Made by a program: the position numbers and the translations under genes
Part shown: positions 9,732 through 19,213 of the stretch, in pieces
How the letters are laid out: every line of letters begins with the position of its first letter
Numbering within the stretch: the stretch's first letter is position 1
NCBI GenBank assembly: GCA_947629645.1
Contig: CANREV010000009.1
Span: 1 to 64,000, forward strand
Length of the DNA stretch: 64,000 bases
Direction of reading: 5' to 3'
DNA from: an uncultured Acetatifactor sp.
Lineage (GTDB): Bacteria > Bacillota > Clostridia > Lachnospirales > Lachnospiraceae
Notes under the pieces: generated by a model
The model's input: only the letters and a program-made list of their open reading frames with translations
Told to the model about the DNA's origin: nothing
Database searches by the model: none

Positions 9732-11159
9732 ATGTCAGAAATTGAAAAGAAACCGATTAAAATTACGGAAACCATACTGCGTGACGCTCACCAGTCTCTG
9801 ATCGCGACCAGAATGCCTACCGAGTTTATGCTTCCCATCGTGGATAAGATGGATAAGGTAGGGTATCATTCCGTAGAGTGCTGGGGCGGCGCAACTTTTG
9901 ACGCTTCTCTTCGTTTCCTGAAGGAGGATCCCTGGGACAGACTCCGCAAGCTGCGTGACGGCTTTAAGAATACAAAGCTGCAGATGTTGTTCCGCGGACA
10001 GAATATCCTTGGCTACAGACCTTATGCGGACGATGTTGTAGACGCTTTCGTCCAGAAGTCCATTGCAAACGGTATTGATATCATCCGTATTTTCGACTGT
10101 CTGAACTATCTGCCCAACCTTCAGGAGGCGGTCAATGCCACCAACAGGATAAAGAAGCAGGAGGGCAGAGGTCATGCGCAGGTAGCGCTGGCCTACACGC
10201 TGGGTGATGCGTACACTCTGGAATACTGGGCGGATATGGCTAAGAAGATCGAGGAGATGGGCGCGGATTCCATCTGTATCAAAGATATGGCCGGCCTGCT
10301 GGTCCCCTATAAGGCAAGCGAACTGATCAAAGCCATGAAGGAGAACACCAGACTGCCGATCCAGCTGCACACCCACTATACTTCCGGTGTGGCTGGCATG
10401 ACCTATCTGAAAGCGGTGGAGGCAGGTGTGGATGTGATCGATACTGCTATGAGTCCTTTCGCAATGGGTACATCGCAGCCCGCTACCGAAGTTATGGTGG
10501 AGACCTTTAAGGGCACCCCTTACGATACGGGATTCGATCAGAATCTGCTGGCGGAGATCGCAGACTACTTCCGTCCTTACAGAGATGAGTGCTTAAAGAA
10601 CGGTCTGCTGAATCCCAAGGTTATGGGCGTTGATATCAAGACTCTGCTGTATCAGGTACCCGGCGGTATGCTTTCCAACATGGTGAGCCAGCTGAAAGAG
10701 CAGAATGCGGAAGATAAGTATTATGACGTGTTAAAGGAGATCCCCAAGGTGCGCAAGGATCTGGGCGAGCCTCCGCTGGTTACTCCTTCCTCCCAGATCG
10801 TGGGTACGCAGGCTGTATTCAACGTGTTGATGGGTGAGAGATACAAGATGGCCACTAAGGAGACCAAGGCGGTTCTGCGCGGCGAGTATGGTCAGACCGT
10901 AAAGCCTATGAATCAGGAGGTTATCGACAAGGTCATCCCCGGAGAGACAAGGCTGACGGGACGTTTTGCGGATACCCTGCCCAGCGAGATGGATAAGCTG
11001 GAAAGCGAGATGAAGGAATGGAAGCAGCAGGACGAGGATGTGCTTTCCTATGCGTTGTTCCCTCAGGTTGCGACCGATTTCTTCAAGTATCGCCAGGCAC
11101 AGCAGGAGAAAGTAGACATGACGCAGGCAGACACTGTAAACGGCGCTTATCCCGTCTGA
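9732..11159 (+). CDS. oadA: oxaloacetate decarboxylase alpha / pyruvate carboxylase subunit B-type carboxyltransferase, lacking its own biotinyl domain
   Basis: ITETILRDAHQSLIATRM, VECWGGATFDASLRFL, IKDMAGLL, QLHTHYTSG motifs. Confidence 0.92.
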   Translation: MSEIEKKPIKITETILRDAHQSLIATRMPTEFMLPIVDKMDKVGYHSVECWGGATFDASLRFLKEDPWDRLRKLRDGFKNTKLQMLFRGQNILGYRPYADDVVDAFVQKSIANGIDIIRIFDCLNYLPNLQEAVNATNRIKKQEGRGHAQVALAYTLGDAYTLEYWADMAKKIEEMGADSICIKDMAGLLVPYKASELIKAMKENTRLPIQLHTHYTSGVAGMTYLKAVEAGVDVIDTAMSPFAMGTSQPATEVMVETFKGTPYDTGFDQNLLAEIADYFRPYRDECLKNGLLNPKVMGVDIKTLLYQVPGGMLSNMVSQLKEQNAEDKYYDVLKEIPKVRKDLGEPPLVTPSSQIVGTQAVFNVLMGERYKMATKETKAVLRGEYGQTVKPMNQEVIDKVIPGETRLTGRFADTLPSEMDKLESEMKEWKQQDEDVLSYALFPQVATDFFKYRQAQQEKVDMTQADTVNGAYPV

Positions 11160-11205
11160 GCGCAAGGCGGATAACGGGATAAAAATGTATATGTTTTGTG
11201 TGAAA

Positions 11206-11236
11206 CGGCATCGGGGTTTTCTCCGATGCTGTTTTG
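11206..11236 (+). terminator. Rho-independent terminator of the decarboxylase operon
   Basis: GCATCGG-ggttttct-CCGATGC followed by TGTTTTG. Confidence 0.7.
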
Positions 11237-11425
11237 CTTACAGGGGGAGCAGCGGGACATAATACCTATTGACAAAAGGGTGGAAGATTAAGTAAAATAA
11301 CGAGTGTAATATGCTTTTTACATATTTGTCCCGCCGGATGAAATCCGGCGCGCGACTAAGATCGGACATGCGATCTGAACTTGATATGCAGGTCTTTAAA
11401 AGCCGTTCAGGCATGGAGGAAGAAA

Positions 11426-11983
11426 ATGGCCCGTAAAGAAACGATAACAATCGATATGATTCTCGACACCGCGTTTGAAATGACGAGGGAGGAAGGCTTT
11501 GCCAATGTCACGGCGAGAAAGGTGGCGGCGAAAGCAGGCTGTTCCACACAGCCCATCTTCCGCGTCTACAAGAATATGGATGAACTCCTTAAAGCAGTGT
11601 ACGATAAAGCGGCGGCTTTCTTTCAGGATTTTTACAGCCTTTATCCCAGAATGGGGAAAACGCCTTTCGCCAATATGGGGATGGCCTACATAGCCTTTGC
11701 GAAAAAAGAGCGGCATCTTTTTGAGTTGCTGTTTGTGACATCGAGCCCTTATAAAAGGAGCATGTATGAACTGTTGAACGGGAAAGAGGGCAATGTGGTA
11801 TATGAGATCAATCTTGCCAGAGTGGCGGGCTGTGCGGATCCCGGCGACCTGTTTATGAAGATGTGGATCTTTATTCATGGCGCTGCCTGCATGACGATGA
11901 CGGGAGATTATGACCTGACGGACGTGCAGACACGGGAATTATTGAAAAGCTCCTATGAAGCCTTTGCGGGCATAAACGGTTGA
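11426..11983 (+). CDS. TetR/AcrR family transcriptional regulator
   Basis: DMILDTAFEMTREEGFANVTARKVAAKAGCSTQPIFRVYKNMDELLKAVY HTH. Confidence 0.88.
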   Translation: MARKETITIDMILDTAFEMTREEGFANVTARKVAAKAGCSTQPIFRVYKNMDELLKAVYDKAAAFFQDFYSLYPRMGKTPFANMGMAYIAFAKKERHLFELLFVTSSPYKRSMYELLNGKEGNVVYEINLARVAGCADPGDLFMKMWIFIHGAACMTMTGDYDLTDVQTRELLKSSYEAFAGING

Positions 11984-11993
11984 GGAGCAGGGT

Positions 11994-12914
11994 ATGGAGA
12001 AGCAATATGACATATTAAGTAAGATATCGGATCAGTACGGGCAGATGAGCAAAAGCCATAAGGCTATCGCCGGTTTCATTCTGGAGCACTACGATCAGGC
12101 GGTGTTCATGACGGCGGCAAAACTGGGGGAATCGCTGGGAATCAGCGAATCAACGGTGGTACGTTTCGCCAACCGGATCGGTTATGCGGGGTATCCTGAG
12201 TTTCAGCGCGCTCTGGAGGAATGCGTCAAGGGGAAATTGAGCAGTATTCAGAAGATGGACGCGAAATACGGCAGGAGCACACAGTCGGAGGTGCTGGCTT
12301 CCGTAATCACTGCGGACATTGAAAAGCTCCAGCACACCATAGAGAATCTGGATCCGGCTGCCTTTGAGTCTGCGGTAGAGACTATCCTTGCTGCGGACAC
12401 TATTTATATTATGGGACTGCGCAGCAACCAGCCGCTGGCGGAGTTTCTGCACTTTTATCTCAATATGATCCGGGGCAGGGTGGTGCTGCTTCAGACCACC
12501 AGCGTCAGCGAGACGTTCGAGCAGATGATACGTATCAATGAGAAAGACTGTTTTATCGGAATCAGCTTTCCCAGATATTCCATGCGTACTCTGAAGGCGA
12601 TGGAATTTGCCAGCGACAGGAATGCAAAGGTGATCGCTGTGACGGACTCTGCCCATTCTCCCATGAGTCTGTATTCTTCCTGTAATCTTCTTGCCAGAAG
12701 CGATATGGTCTCCATTGTGGATTCTCTGGTGGCGCCTCTTAGCGTGATCAATGCGCTGGTGGTGGCGCTTTGTCTGCGCTGTCCGCAGGATGTGAAGCGC
12801 AATCTGGAGATGCTGGAGGAAACCTGGAACAATTATCAGGTATACTTAAACGATGAGATTAACTTTATCAATGATGAGCCGATTCTGAAATATTCCCTGC
12901 GCAGGGAGGAATAG
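11994..12914 (+). CDS. MurR/RpiR family transcriptional regulator (HTH + SIS domain)
   Basis: KLGESLGISESTVVRFANRIGYAGYPEFQRAL HTH_6 and SIS-like C-terminus. Confidence 0.92.
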   Translation: MEKQYDILSKISDQYGQMSKSHKAIAGFILEHYDQAVFMTAAKLGESLGISESTVVRFANRIGYAGYPEFQRALEECVKGKLSSIQKMDAKYGRSTQSEVLASVITADIEKLQHTIENLDPAAFESAVETILAADTIYIMGLRSNQPLAEFLHFYLNMIRGRVVLLQTTSVSETFEQMIRINEKDCFIGISFPRYSMRTLKAMEFASDRNAKVIAVTDSAHSPMSLYSSCNLLARSDMVSIVDSLVAPLSVINALVVALCLRCPQDVKRNLEMLEETWNNYQVYLNDEINFINDEPILKYSLRREE

Positions 12915-13017
12915 ATTTGCTGAGGAACGGAATTGCTGAGGAATAGATTTGCTGTGGAGTGGAATTCCTGAGGAACGGAATTGCTGAGGAGTGGAATTCC
13001 TGAGGAATGAAATTCCT
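12906..13017. repeat. seven imperfect 16-bp tandem repeats (consensus approx. GAGGAAyGGAATTsCT)
   Basis: Exact 16-nt periodicity of GAGGAA/GTGGAG/GAGGAG at 12906, 12922, 12938, 12954, 12970, 12986, 13002. Confidence 0.92.
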
Positions 13018-14263
13018 TCGGATGGAAAGGCAGGACAGCGGTTTGGAGAGAGTGATAGTGGTCGGCGGAGGCGCCTCGGGAATGGCGGCGGCGTTATCGG
13101 CATCTGACAGCGGCAGAAAGGTTTTCCTGTTGGAAAAAAATGAAAAGTTGGGAAAGAAGCTGTATATCACAGGCAAAGGGCGCTGCAATGTGACCAACGC
13201 GGCGGATATGGAAACTATGTTCGACAGCGTGTGCACCAACGCCAAATTCCTTTACAGCGCGTTTTACGGGTATGATAATCGGGCGGTCATGGAATTCCTG
13301 GAAAATGCCGGCTGCCCCTTAAAGACTGAGCGGGGGGACAGGGTGTTCCCAAGATCGGACCATGCTTCGGATGTGACGGCGGCGTTTCAGCGGGAACTGA
13401 AAAAGCGCGGCGTTGATGTCCGCCTTGGCACGGAGGTTTCGGGGCTTTGTGTAAAGGAGGGACGGGTGACAGGCGTCAGACTAACAAAAGGTTCTGTGCT
13501 GGAAGGGGAGCGCGTCATTTTGTGTACCGGAGGACTTTCTTACCCCGCCACAGGTTCCACAGGAGACGGATACCGCTTTGCGGAGGAGACGGGGCACAGG
13601 CTGGTGGAGAGAAGGCCTGCGCTGGTGCCGTTTAACATAGCGGAAGAATGGTGCGGCAGACTGACGGGACTGTCCCTGAGAAACATATCTCTCGTCATGA
13701 CAAATGGAAAGAAGAACCTTTATGAAGGGTTTGGGGAAATGCTGTTCACCCATTTCGGGGTCAGCGGGCCGCTGGTACTGTCCGCCAGCAGCTATTACGA
13801 CAAGAGCGAAAATATCCGGCTTCTGATCGACTTAAAACCGGCTATGGACGCGGAACAGTTGGACAGGCGGCTGCTCAGGGATTTTGAGGAAAATCAGAAG
13901 AAACAGTTTAAAAATGCTCTTGGCGGGCTTTTCCCCGCTAAATTGATTCCTGTCATGACAGAATTATCCGGGATAGACCCCGAAAAAAAGGTAAATGAGA
14001 TCACAAGACAGGAGCGCAGGGATTTTGGAAAGCTGATCAAGAGTATCCCTCTGACTGTGACAGGCACCAGAGGATTTGAGGAGGCCGTTATCACAAAGGG
14101 CGGCGTGTCGGTAAAGGATGTGAACCCCTCCACGCTGGAATCTAAAAAGGTAAAAGGGCTGTATTTCGCGGGAGAGTTATTGGATCTGGATGCGCTGACA
14201 GGCGGCTTCAATTTGCAGATCGCATGGTCTACGGGTCATCTGGCGGGCATCGGAGCGATGTGA
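13007..14263 (+). CDS. NAD(P)/FAD-dependent oxidoreductase (HI0933/BaiN-like flavoprotein)
   Basis: VIVVGGGASGMAAALSASDSGRKVFLLEKNEKLGKKLYITGKGRCNVTN; ...GLYFAGELLDLDALTGGFNLQIAWSTGHLAG; true start may be 13022. Confidence 0.92.
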   Translation: MKFLRMERQDSGLERVIVVGGGASGMAAALSASDSGRKVFLLEKNEKLGKKLYITGKGRCNVTNAADMETMFDSVCTNAKFLYSAFYGYDNRAVMEFLENAGCPLKTERGDRVFPRSDHASDVTAAFQRELKKRGVDVRLGTEVSGLCVKEGRVTGVRLTKGSVLEGERVILCTGGLSYPATGSTGDGYRFAEETGHRLVERRPALVPFNIAEEWCGRLTGLSLRNISLVMTNGKKNLYEGFGEMLFTHFGVSGPLVLSASSYYDKSENIRLLIDLKPAMDAEQLDRRLLRDFEENQKKQFKNALGGLFPAKLIPVMTELSGIDPEKKVNEITRQERRDFGKLIKSIPLTVTGTRGFEEAVITKGGVSVKDVNPSTLESKKVKGLYFAGELLDLDALTGGFNLQIAWSTGHLAGIGAM

Positions 14264-14309
14264 GGAAAGATCTGCCGGAGGGAGATTTTGACAGAAAGGG
14301 TAAAAGAAC

Positions 14310-14969
14310 ATGAGTTTTAACATTGCGGTGGATGGACCCGCGGGTGCGGGCAAGAGCACCATTGCCAAGGCAGTGGCGCGGAAAATGGGATTGATCTATG
14401 TGGATACCGGGGCTATGTATCGCGCCATGGCGCTGTATATGGTCAGGGAGGGCGTTGATCTCTGCGATTCGGAGGCGATCATCGCCAAATGCCGGGAGGC
14501 GGATATCACCATCCGGTATGAGGACGGGATTCAGGTAGTGTATTTAAACGGAGAAAACGTAAATCCCTATCTGCGCACGGAGGAGACAGGCCATGCGGCT
14601 TCCTACGTCAGCGTGATACCGAAGGTGCGGGAAAAGATGGTGGATCTGCAGCGGAAGCTGGCGGCCGGGAGCGACTGTATCATGGATGGCAGGGATATCG
14701 GTACCTGTGTACTGCCAAATGCCGACCGCAAGATTTATCTCACCGCCAGCAGCGCGGTGCGGGCAAAAAGAAGGTATGACGAGCTGACTGCAAAAGGTGA
14801 GAAATGCGAGCTGGAAAAGATCCGGGCGGACATTGAAGAGAGAGACTACCGGGACATGCACAGAGAGGCATCCCCTCTGAAACAGGCGGACGATGCCATT
14901 CTGGTGGACACTTCCCATATGATGGTAGAAGAAGTGATCGATAAGATCATCTCCCTCTGCGCCCATTGA
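14310..14969 (+). CDS. cmk: cytidylate kinase
   Basis: NIAVDGPAGAGKSTIAKAVARKMGLIYVDTGAMYRA; DGRDIGTCVLPNA. Confidence 0.96.
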   Translation: MSFNIAVDGPAGAGKSTIAKAVARKMGLIYVDTGAMYRAMALYMVREGVDLCDSEAIIAKCREADITIRYEDGIQVVYLNGENVNPYLRTEETGHAASYVSVIPKVREKMVDLQRKLAAGSDCIMDGRDIGTCVLPNADRKIYLTASSAVRAKRRYDELTAKGEKCELEKIRADIEERDYRDMHREASPLKQADDAILVDTSHMMVEEVIDKIISLCAH

Positions 14970-15028
14970 GAGATACGGGCTTTTGAAGTTAAGAGATACA
15001 ATATTCCGGGCAGGGGAGTTTTGACAGG

Positions 15029-15877
15029 ATGGAAACAAAACTGGCAGAGTACGCCGGCTTTTGCTTCGGCGTAAAGCGGGCGGTGGACACAGTGTATGAA
15101 CAGCTGGAAAGAGGGAAAACTATCTACACCTATGGTCCGATCGTGCACAATGAGGAAGTGGTGAAAGATCTGGGCGATAAAGGTGTTGGTGTCCTGAAGG
15201 GGAAAGAGGCGCTGGAGGCGCTGGATCAGGGCAGCGTGGTGATACGCGCCCACGGCGTGCCAAAGGAGATCTGTCTCCTTTTAGAGAAAAAAGGGCTGGA
15301 GTACGTTGACGCGACTTGTCCTTTCGTAAAAAAAATCCACAGGATTGTGGAGCGGGCGGGCAGAGAGGGAGAGCATGTGGTCATCATAGGGAACCCCGCC
15401 CATCCGGAAGTGGAGGGAATTGTGGGCTGGTGCAGCGGCCCCGTGACAGTGCTTGAGACGCTTCAGGAGGCGGAAAGCTTCGTGCCTCCGGAGGGGAAAA
15501 AGCTGTGCGTGGTGTCCCAAACGACATTTAACTACAATAAATTTCATTCTATAGTTGAAATTTTCCAGAAAAAAGGTTACAATATTAATGTTGCTAAGAC
15601 TATATGCAACGCAACGGAGGAACGGCAGAACGCGGCCAGAGAGCTTGCAAAAGAGGCTGACGTTATGATCGTAATAGGCGGCAGGCACAGTTCCAATACG
15701 AGAAAGCTTTACGAGATATGTTGTGAGGAATGTGCGGACACCTATTTTATACAGACGCTGGATGACTTGCATTTAGAACTACCTAAATCTGTTCGACTGG
15801 TGGGTATTACAGCGGGGGCTTCCACCCCAAATAAATTAATCGAGGAGGTTCAAAATTATGTCAGAATTAACTTTTGA
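15029..15877 (+). CDS. ispH: 4-hydroxy-3-methylbut-2-enyl diphosphate reductase
   Basis: AEYAGFCFGVKRAVD, IRAHGVPKE, DATCPFVKK, VVSQTTFNYNKF, GRHSSNTRKLYEIC. Confidence 0.96.
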   Translation: METKLAEYAGFCFGVKRAVDTVYEQLERGKTIYTYGPIVHNEEVVKDLGDKGVGVLKGKEALEALDQGSVVIRAHGVPKEICLLLEKKGLEYVDATCPFVKKIHRIVERAGREGEHVVIIGNPAHPEVEGIVGWCSGPVTVLETLQEAESFVPPEGKKLCVVSQTTFNYNKFHSIVEIFQKKGYNINVAKTICNATEERQNAARELAKEADVMIVIGGRHSSNTRKLYEICCEECADTYFIQTLDDLHLELPKSVRLVGITAGASTPNKLIEEVQNYVRINF

Positions 15878-17003
15878 ACAAATGTTGGAAGATTCAATTA
15901 AGACAATACATTCAGGAGAGGTAGTCGAAGGTACAGTCATCGATGTAAAGGCAGACGAGATCATCTTAAACATCGGTTATAAATCTGATGGTATCCTTAC
16001 CAAGAGTGAATATACCAATGATTCCAGCCTGGATCTTACAACCGTGGTAAAGCCCGGCGATACCATGGAAGTCAAGGTTTTGAAGGTAAATGACGGGGAA
16101 GGACAGGTGGTTTTGACCTACAAGCGTCTTGCAGCCGACAGAGGTAATAAGAGGATAGAGGAAGCATATAATAATCATGAGGTGCTGAAGGCAACGGTTT
16201 CACAGGTTTTGGAAGGCGGCCTGAGCGTTGTGGTGGAGGGCGTCAGGATTTTCATTCCTGCCAGCCTTGTTTCCGATACCTATGAAAAGGATCTGGGAAA
16301 GTATGCGGATCAGGAAATTGAGTTCGTGATCAGTGAATACAATCCCAAGAGGAGAAGATATATTGGCGACCGCAGACAGCTGGTAGCGGCTAAGAAGGCG
16401 GAGCTTCAGAAAGCGCTGTTTGAACGGATCAAAGAGGGCGATGTGGTGGAAGGCACTGTCAAGAATGTGACGGATTTCGGCGCGTTTATCGATCTGGGAG
16501 GAGCGGACGGCCTGCTCCATATCTCCGAGATGTCCTGGGGAAGGATAGAGCATCCCAAGAAAGTGTTCAAGGTAGGCGATCAGTTGAAAGTGCTGATCAA
16601 GGAAATCAGCGGCAACAAGATTGCATTGTCCTTAAAGTTTGATGATGCAAATCCTTGGAAGGATGCGGCTGCCAAGTATGCGGTAGGAAATGTTGTTACC
16701 GGCAAGGTGGCAAGAATGACTGATTTTGGAGCATTTGTAGAGCTTGAGGCGGGTGTGGACGCATTGCTTCATGTGTCTCAGATTTCCAAAGAGCATGTTG
16801 AGAAGCCGGCTGATGTATTGAGCGTAGGGCAGGAGATTACCGCTAAGGTGGTTGATTTCAACGAAGCGGACAAGAAGATATCGCTGAGCATGAAGGCGCT
16901 GCTGGCACCGGAACCCGCTGCGGCTGAGGAGTCGGATGAGGATGTTGTCTCTGTGGATATCGATGCAGTGATTGCATCACAGGGCGAAGAGGATGCCGAA
17001 TAA
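15858..17003 (+). CDS. rpsA: 30S ribosomal protein S1-like protein, four S1 domains
   Basis: S1 repeats incl. GTVKNVTDFGAFIDLGGADGLLHISEMSW and GKVARMTDFGAFVELEAGVDALLHVSQIS; overlaps ispH by 20 nt. Confidence 0.92.
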   Translation: MSELTFEQMLEDSIKTIHSGEVVEGTVIDVKADEIILNIGYKSDGILTKSEYTNDSSLDLTTVVKPGDTMEVKVLKVNDGEGQVVLTYKRLAADRGNKRIEEAYNNHEVLKATVSQVLEGGLSVVVEGVRIFIPASLVSDTYEKDLGKYADQEIEFVISEYNPKRRRYIGDRRQLVAAKKAELQKALFERIKEGDVVEGTVKNVTDFGAFIDLGGADGLLHISEMSWGRIEHPKKVFKVGDQLKVLIKEISGNKIALSLKFDDANPWKDAAAKYAVGNVVTGKVARMTDFGAFVELEAGVDALLHVSQISKEHVEKPADVLSVGQEITAKVVDFNEADKKISLSMKALLAPEPAAAEESDEDVVSVDIDAVIASQGEEDAE

Positions 17004-17057
17004 TTGAAGCTGTAAGCTGGCGGACATAATAAAAGAATAACAGGACGGTGGATTGCC

Positions 17058-17834
17058 ATGGCATATGATTATGAATTCTTTAAAAAAGAGATCTTAGCGC
17101 TGACGGCCATTGATCTGGATTGTTATAAAGAAAAGCAGATGAAGCGCCGTATTGATACTTTGATATCCAAACATAAGATAGAAGGATATGACAAGTATGT
17201 TGCGGGGTTAAAGTCTGATAAAGATCTGTTTGATGAGTTTGTAAACTATATTACGATCAATGTCTCCGAGTTTTACCGCAACCCCGAGCAATGGAAGCTG
17301 ATGGACGAAGAGGTATTTCCGGAACTGATCAAAAAGTATGGTAAGAACCTGAAGATCTGGAGCGCGGCGTGTTCTACAGGGGATGAGCCGTATTCGCTGG
17401 TGATGGCGCTGTCGAAGCATCTTCCTTTGAACAATATAAAGATTTTCGCGACAGATCTTGATAAGCAGGTGATCGCAAAGGCAAAGATCGGCGTATATTC
17501 AGAGAAGAGTATCCTTTCCGTCCCCGCTGACATGAAAAAGAAATACTTCACGCAGGTGGGGCCTTCTTACAAGATTGCCGATGAGATCAAAGAGCGCGTG
17601 GAATTCAAAGAGCATAACCTGTTGAAGGATGCTTATCCCACGGATTGTCATCTGATCGTGTGTCGGAATGTCCTGATTTACTTTACGGAAGAGGCAAAGG
17701 AAGAAGTGTTCCGCAAGTTTAACAGGTCTCTGGTATCAGGCGGCGTGCTGTTTATCGGCAGTACGGAGCAGATTATTAATTATAAGGAAATCGGTTACGA
17801 GAGAAAGAATTCTTTCTTTTATCAGAAGCCCTGA
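17058..17834 (+). CDS. cheR: CheR-type protein-glutamate O-methyltransferase
   Basis: INVSEFYRNPEQWKLMDEEVFPEL, KIWSAACSTGDEPYSLVMAL, DLIVCRNVLIYF motifs. Confidence 0.93.
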   Translation: MAYDYEFFKKEILALTAIDLDCYKEKQMKRRIDTLISKHKIEGYDKYVAGLKSDKDLFDEFVNYITINVSEFYRNPEQWKLMDEEVFPELIKKYGKNLKIWSAACSTGDEPYSLVMALSKHLPLNNIKIFATDLDKQVIAKAKIGVYSEKSILSVPADMKKKYFTQVGPSYKIADEIKERVEFKEHNLLKDAYPTDCHLIVCRNVLIYFTEEAKEEVFRKFNRSLVSGGVLFIGSTEQIINYKEIGYERKNSFFYQKP

Positions 17835-17912
17835 GGGGTAAAGCCATGACCGGATCGATATCGGAAATGGCGGGTGATACATAAAGATATATCATCGCAT
17901 GAATACAGCAAT

Positions 17913-17939
17913 AAAAAAAGTGCCTGCGGCACTTTTTTT
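17913..17939. terminator. bidirectional terminator between cheR and the minus-strand exonuclease-like gene
   Basis: AAAAAAAGTGCC-tgc-GGCACTTTTTTT. Confidence 0.9.
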
Positions 17940-17985
17940 ATTGCTTATTCTTTAAAGTAAACCGGACTGTATGTAGATGGCGGAA

Positions 17986-19089
17986 TTAATAGACGGAAGC
18001 CATCATGTTCAAAACATGGTTGGCATATTTGGAAAATGCCTGCCGGTTCCTTTTTAAATCGTCCGTCAATTCAAAAAACAGTTCACTGCTTTTGTAGTCC
18101 CGTTTAAAGAAGGGTTCAAAGAGGATGTTCCACTGAGGCAGATAACTGGAAGTTTTTCTGGTGTAACAGTTGGCGGCGGAAGCGGGAATACGATGGTTTT
18201 TGCTCACAAATCCGGCAACGGATTTGTGGAGAGCCATATCCTCTGCGGGGAGATAATAATAATCCTGATAATTGGAGTAGAAGTATTTTAATTCTCCCTC
18301 ATATATGGGCACTCTGATACAGGCTTCATCGCCTTCTCCGCGGAAATGACAGTCTCTGGTGTTGGCGGAGATCAGTTTCGGCAGACGGTTATCCGGTGTC
18401 AGAAACATGAGCAGTTCTTTGCGTTTGTTGCCGTTTAAGTCCTTGTAAGAGTTTGCCTGAACCTTTCTGGCTTTGACGGGCGTGTTGAACAAGTCATAGT
18501 AAGCCAGCATGGGAAGCGTTTCCAGCATACCTTTGATATCGTCCGCATTGTGAAGCAGAAGAGCGTTTTCCGCAAACTCGCTGGGATTTTTTACATAGTC
18601 CTGATAGATGCCGATGAGTTCGGCGCCGCTGAAAACATCCTTGCGGTCGATCCCCAGAAATTGTTCCAGCGTTTTCTGCTTACAATTGGGCAGTTTCAAA
18701 AAGTATTTGTAGGGAGCGATCCTTTTGTATAAGTCTATCCCGCGAAAACCCGCGAAACTGTAAGGGAGAGAGAGCGATTCGCACTTCTGGGTGATAAACG
18801 GCAGATCAAAGTTGTTGCCGTTAAAGTGAACCAGATAGTGAAAAGTTTTTGCAAAATCAAAAAAGGAAGTTAAAATAGCGGTTTCCTGATCGAAATTCTC
18901 CGCCATCCACTGGATGGTACGCCATTTGCCGTCCTGGTAATATGCGCATCCGATCAGATACAGGTAGGAGGAACGCGCTGCGAAACCGGTAGTTTCGATA
19001 TCTAAAAAGAGAATGCGCTCCAGGGGCGCAAGCTTTTCCAAGGGATAAGATATTTTGAAATTTTCTAATGTTTCTTCAGAAATCCTCAT
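17986..19089 (-). CDS. RNase H-like / YprB family 3'-5' exonuclease-like protein
   Basis: ILFLDIETTGFAARSSYLYLIGCAYYQDGKWRTIQWMAENFDQE, LVHFNGNNFDLPFI; start at MRISEETL. Confidence 0.85.
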   Translation of the reverse strand: MRISEETLENFKISYPLEKLAPLERILFLDIETTGFAARSSYLYLIGCAYYQDGKWRTIQWMAENFDQETAILTSFFDFAKTFHYLVHFNGNNFDLPFITQKCESLSLPYSFAGFRGIDLYKRIAPYKYFLKLPNCKQKTLEQFLGIDRKDVFSGAELIGIYQDYVKNPSEFAENALLLHNADDIKGMLETLPMLAYYDLFNTPVKARKVQANSYKDLNGNKRKELLMFLTPDNRLPKLISANTRDCHFRGEGDEACIRVPIYEGELKYFYSNYQDYYYLPAEDMALHKSVAGFVSKNHRIPASAANCYTRKTSSYLPQWNILFEPFFKRDYKSSELFFELTDDLKRNRQAFSKYANHVLNMMASVY

Positions 19090-19213
19090 GACCGCCTCCA
19101 TCGAAAATCGTGCTACAGTTATCATAACACAATTTTTAATTTTGCAGTAGTATTTTATGCAAAAAAATAGTATATTTAAAGTACAATCCGACAAGAGAGA
19201 AAGGACGATCACT

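Noticed and set aside
12906-13017. Possible CRISPR-like array
   Set aside because: Units are contiguous 16-mers with no spacers and no cas genes in the window.
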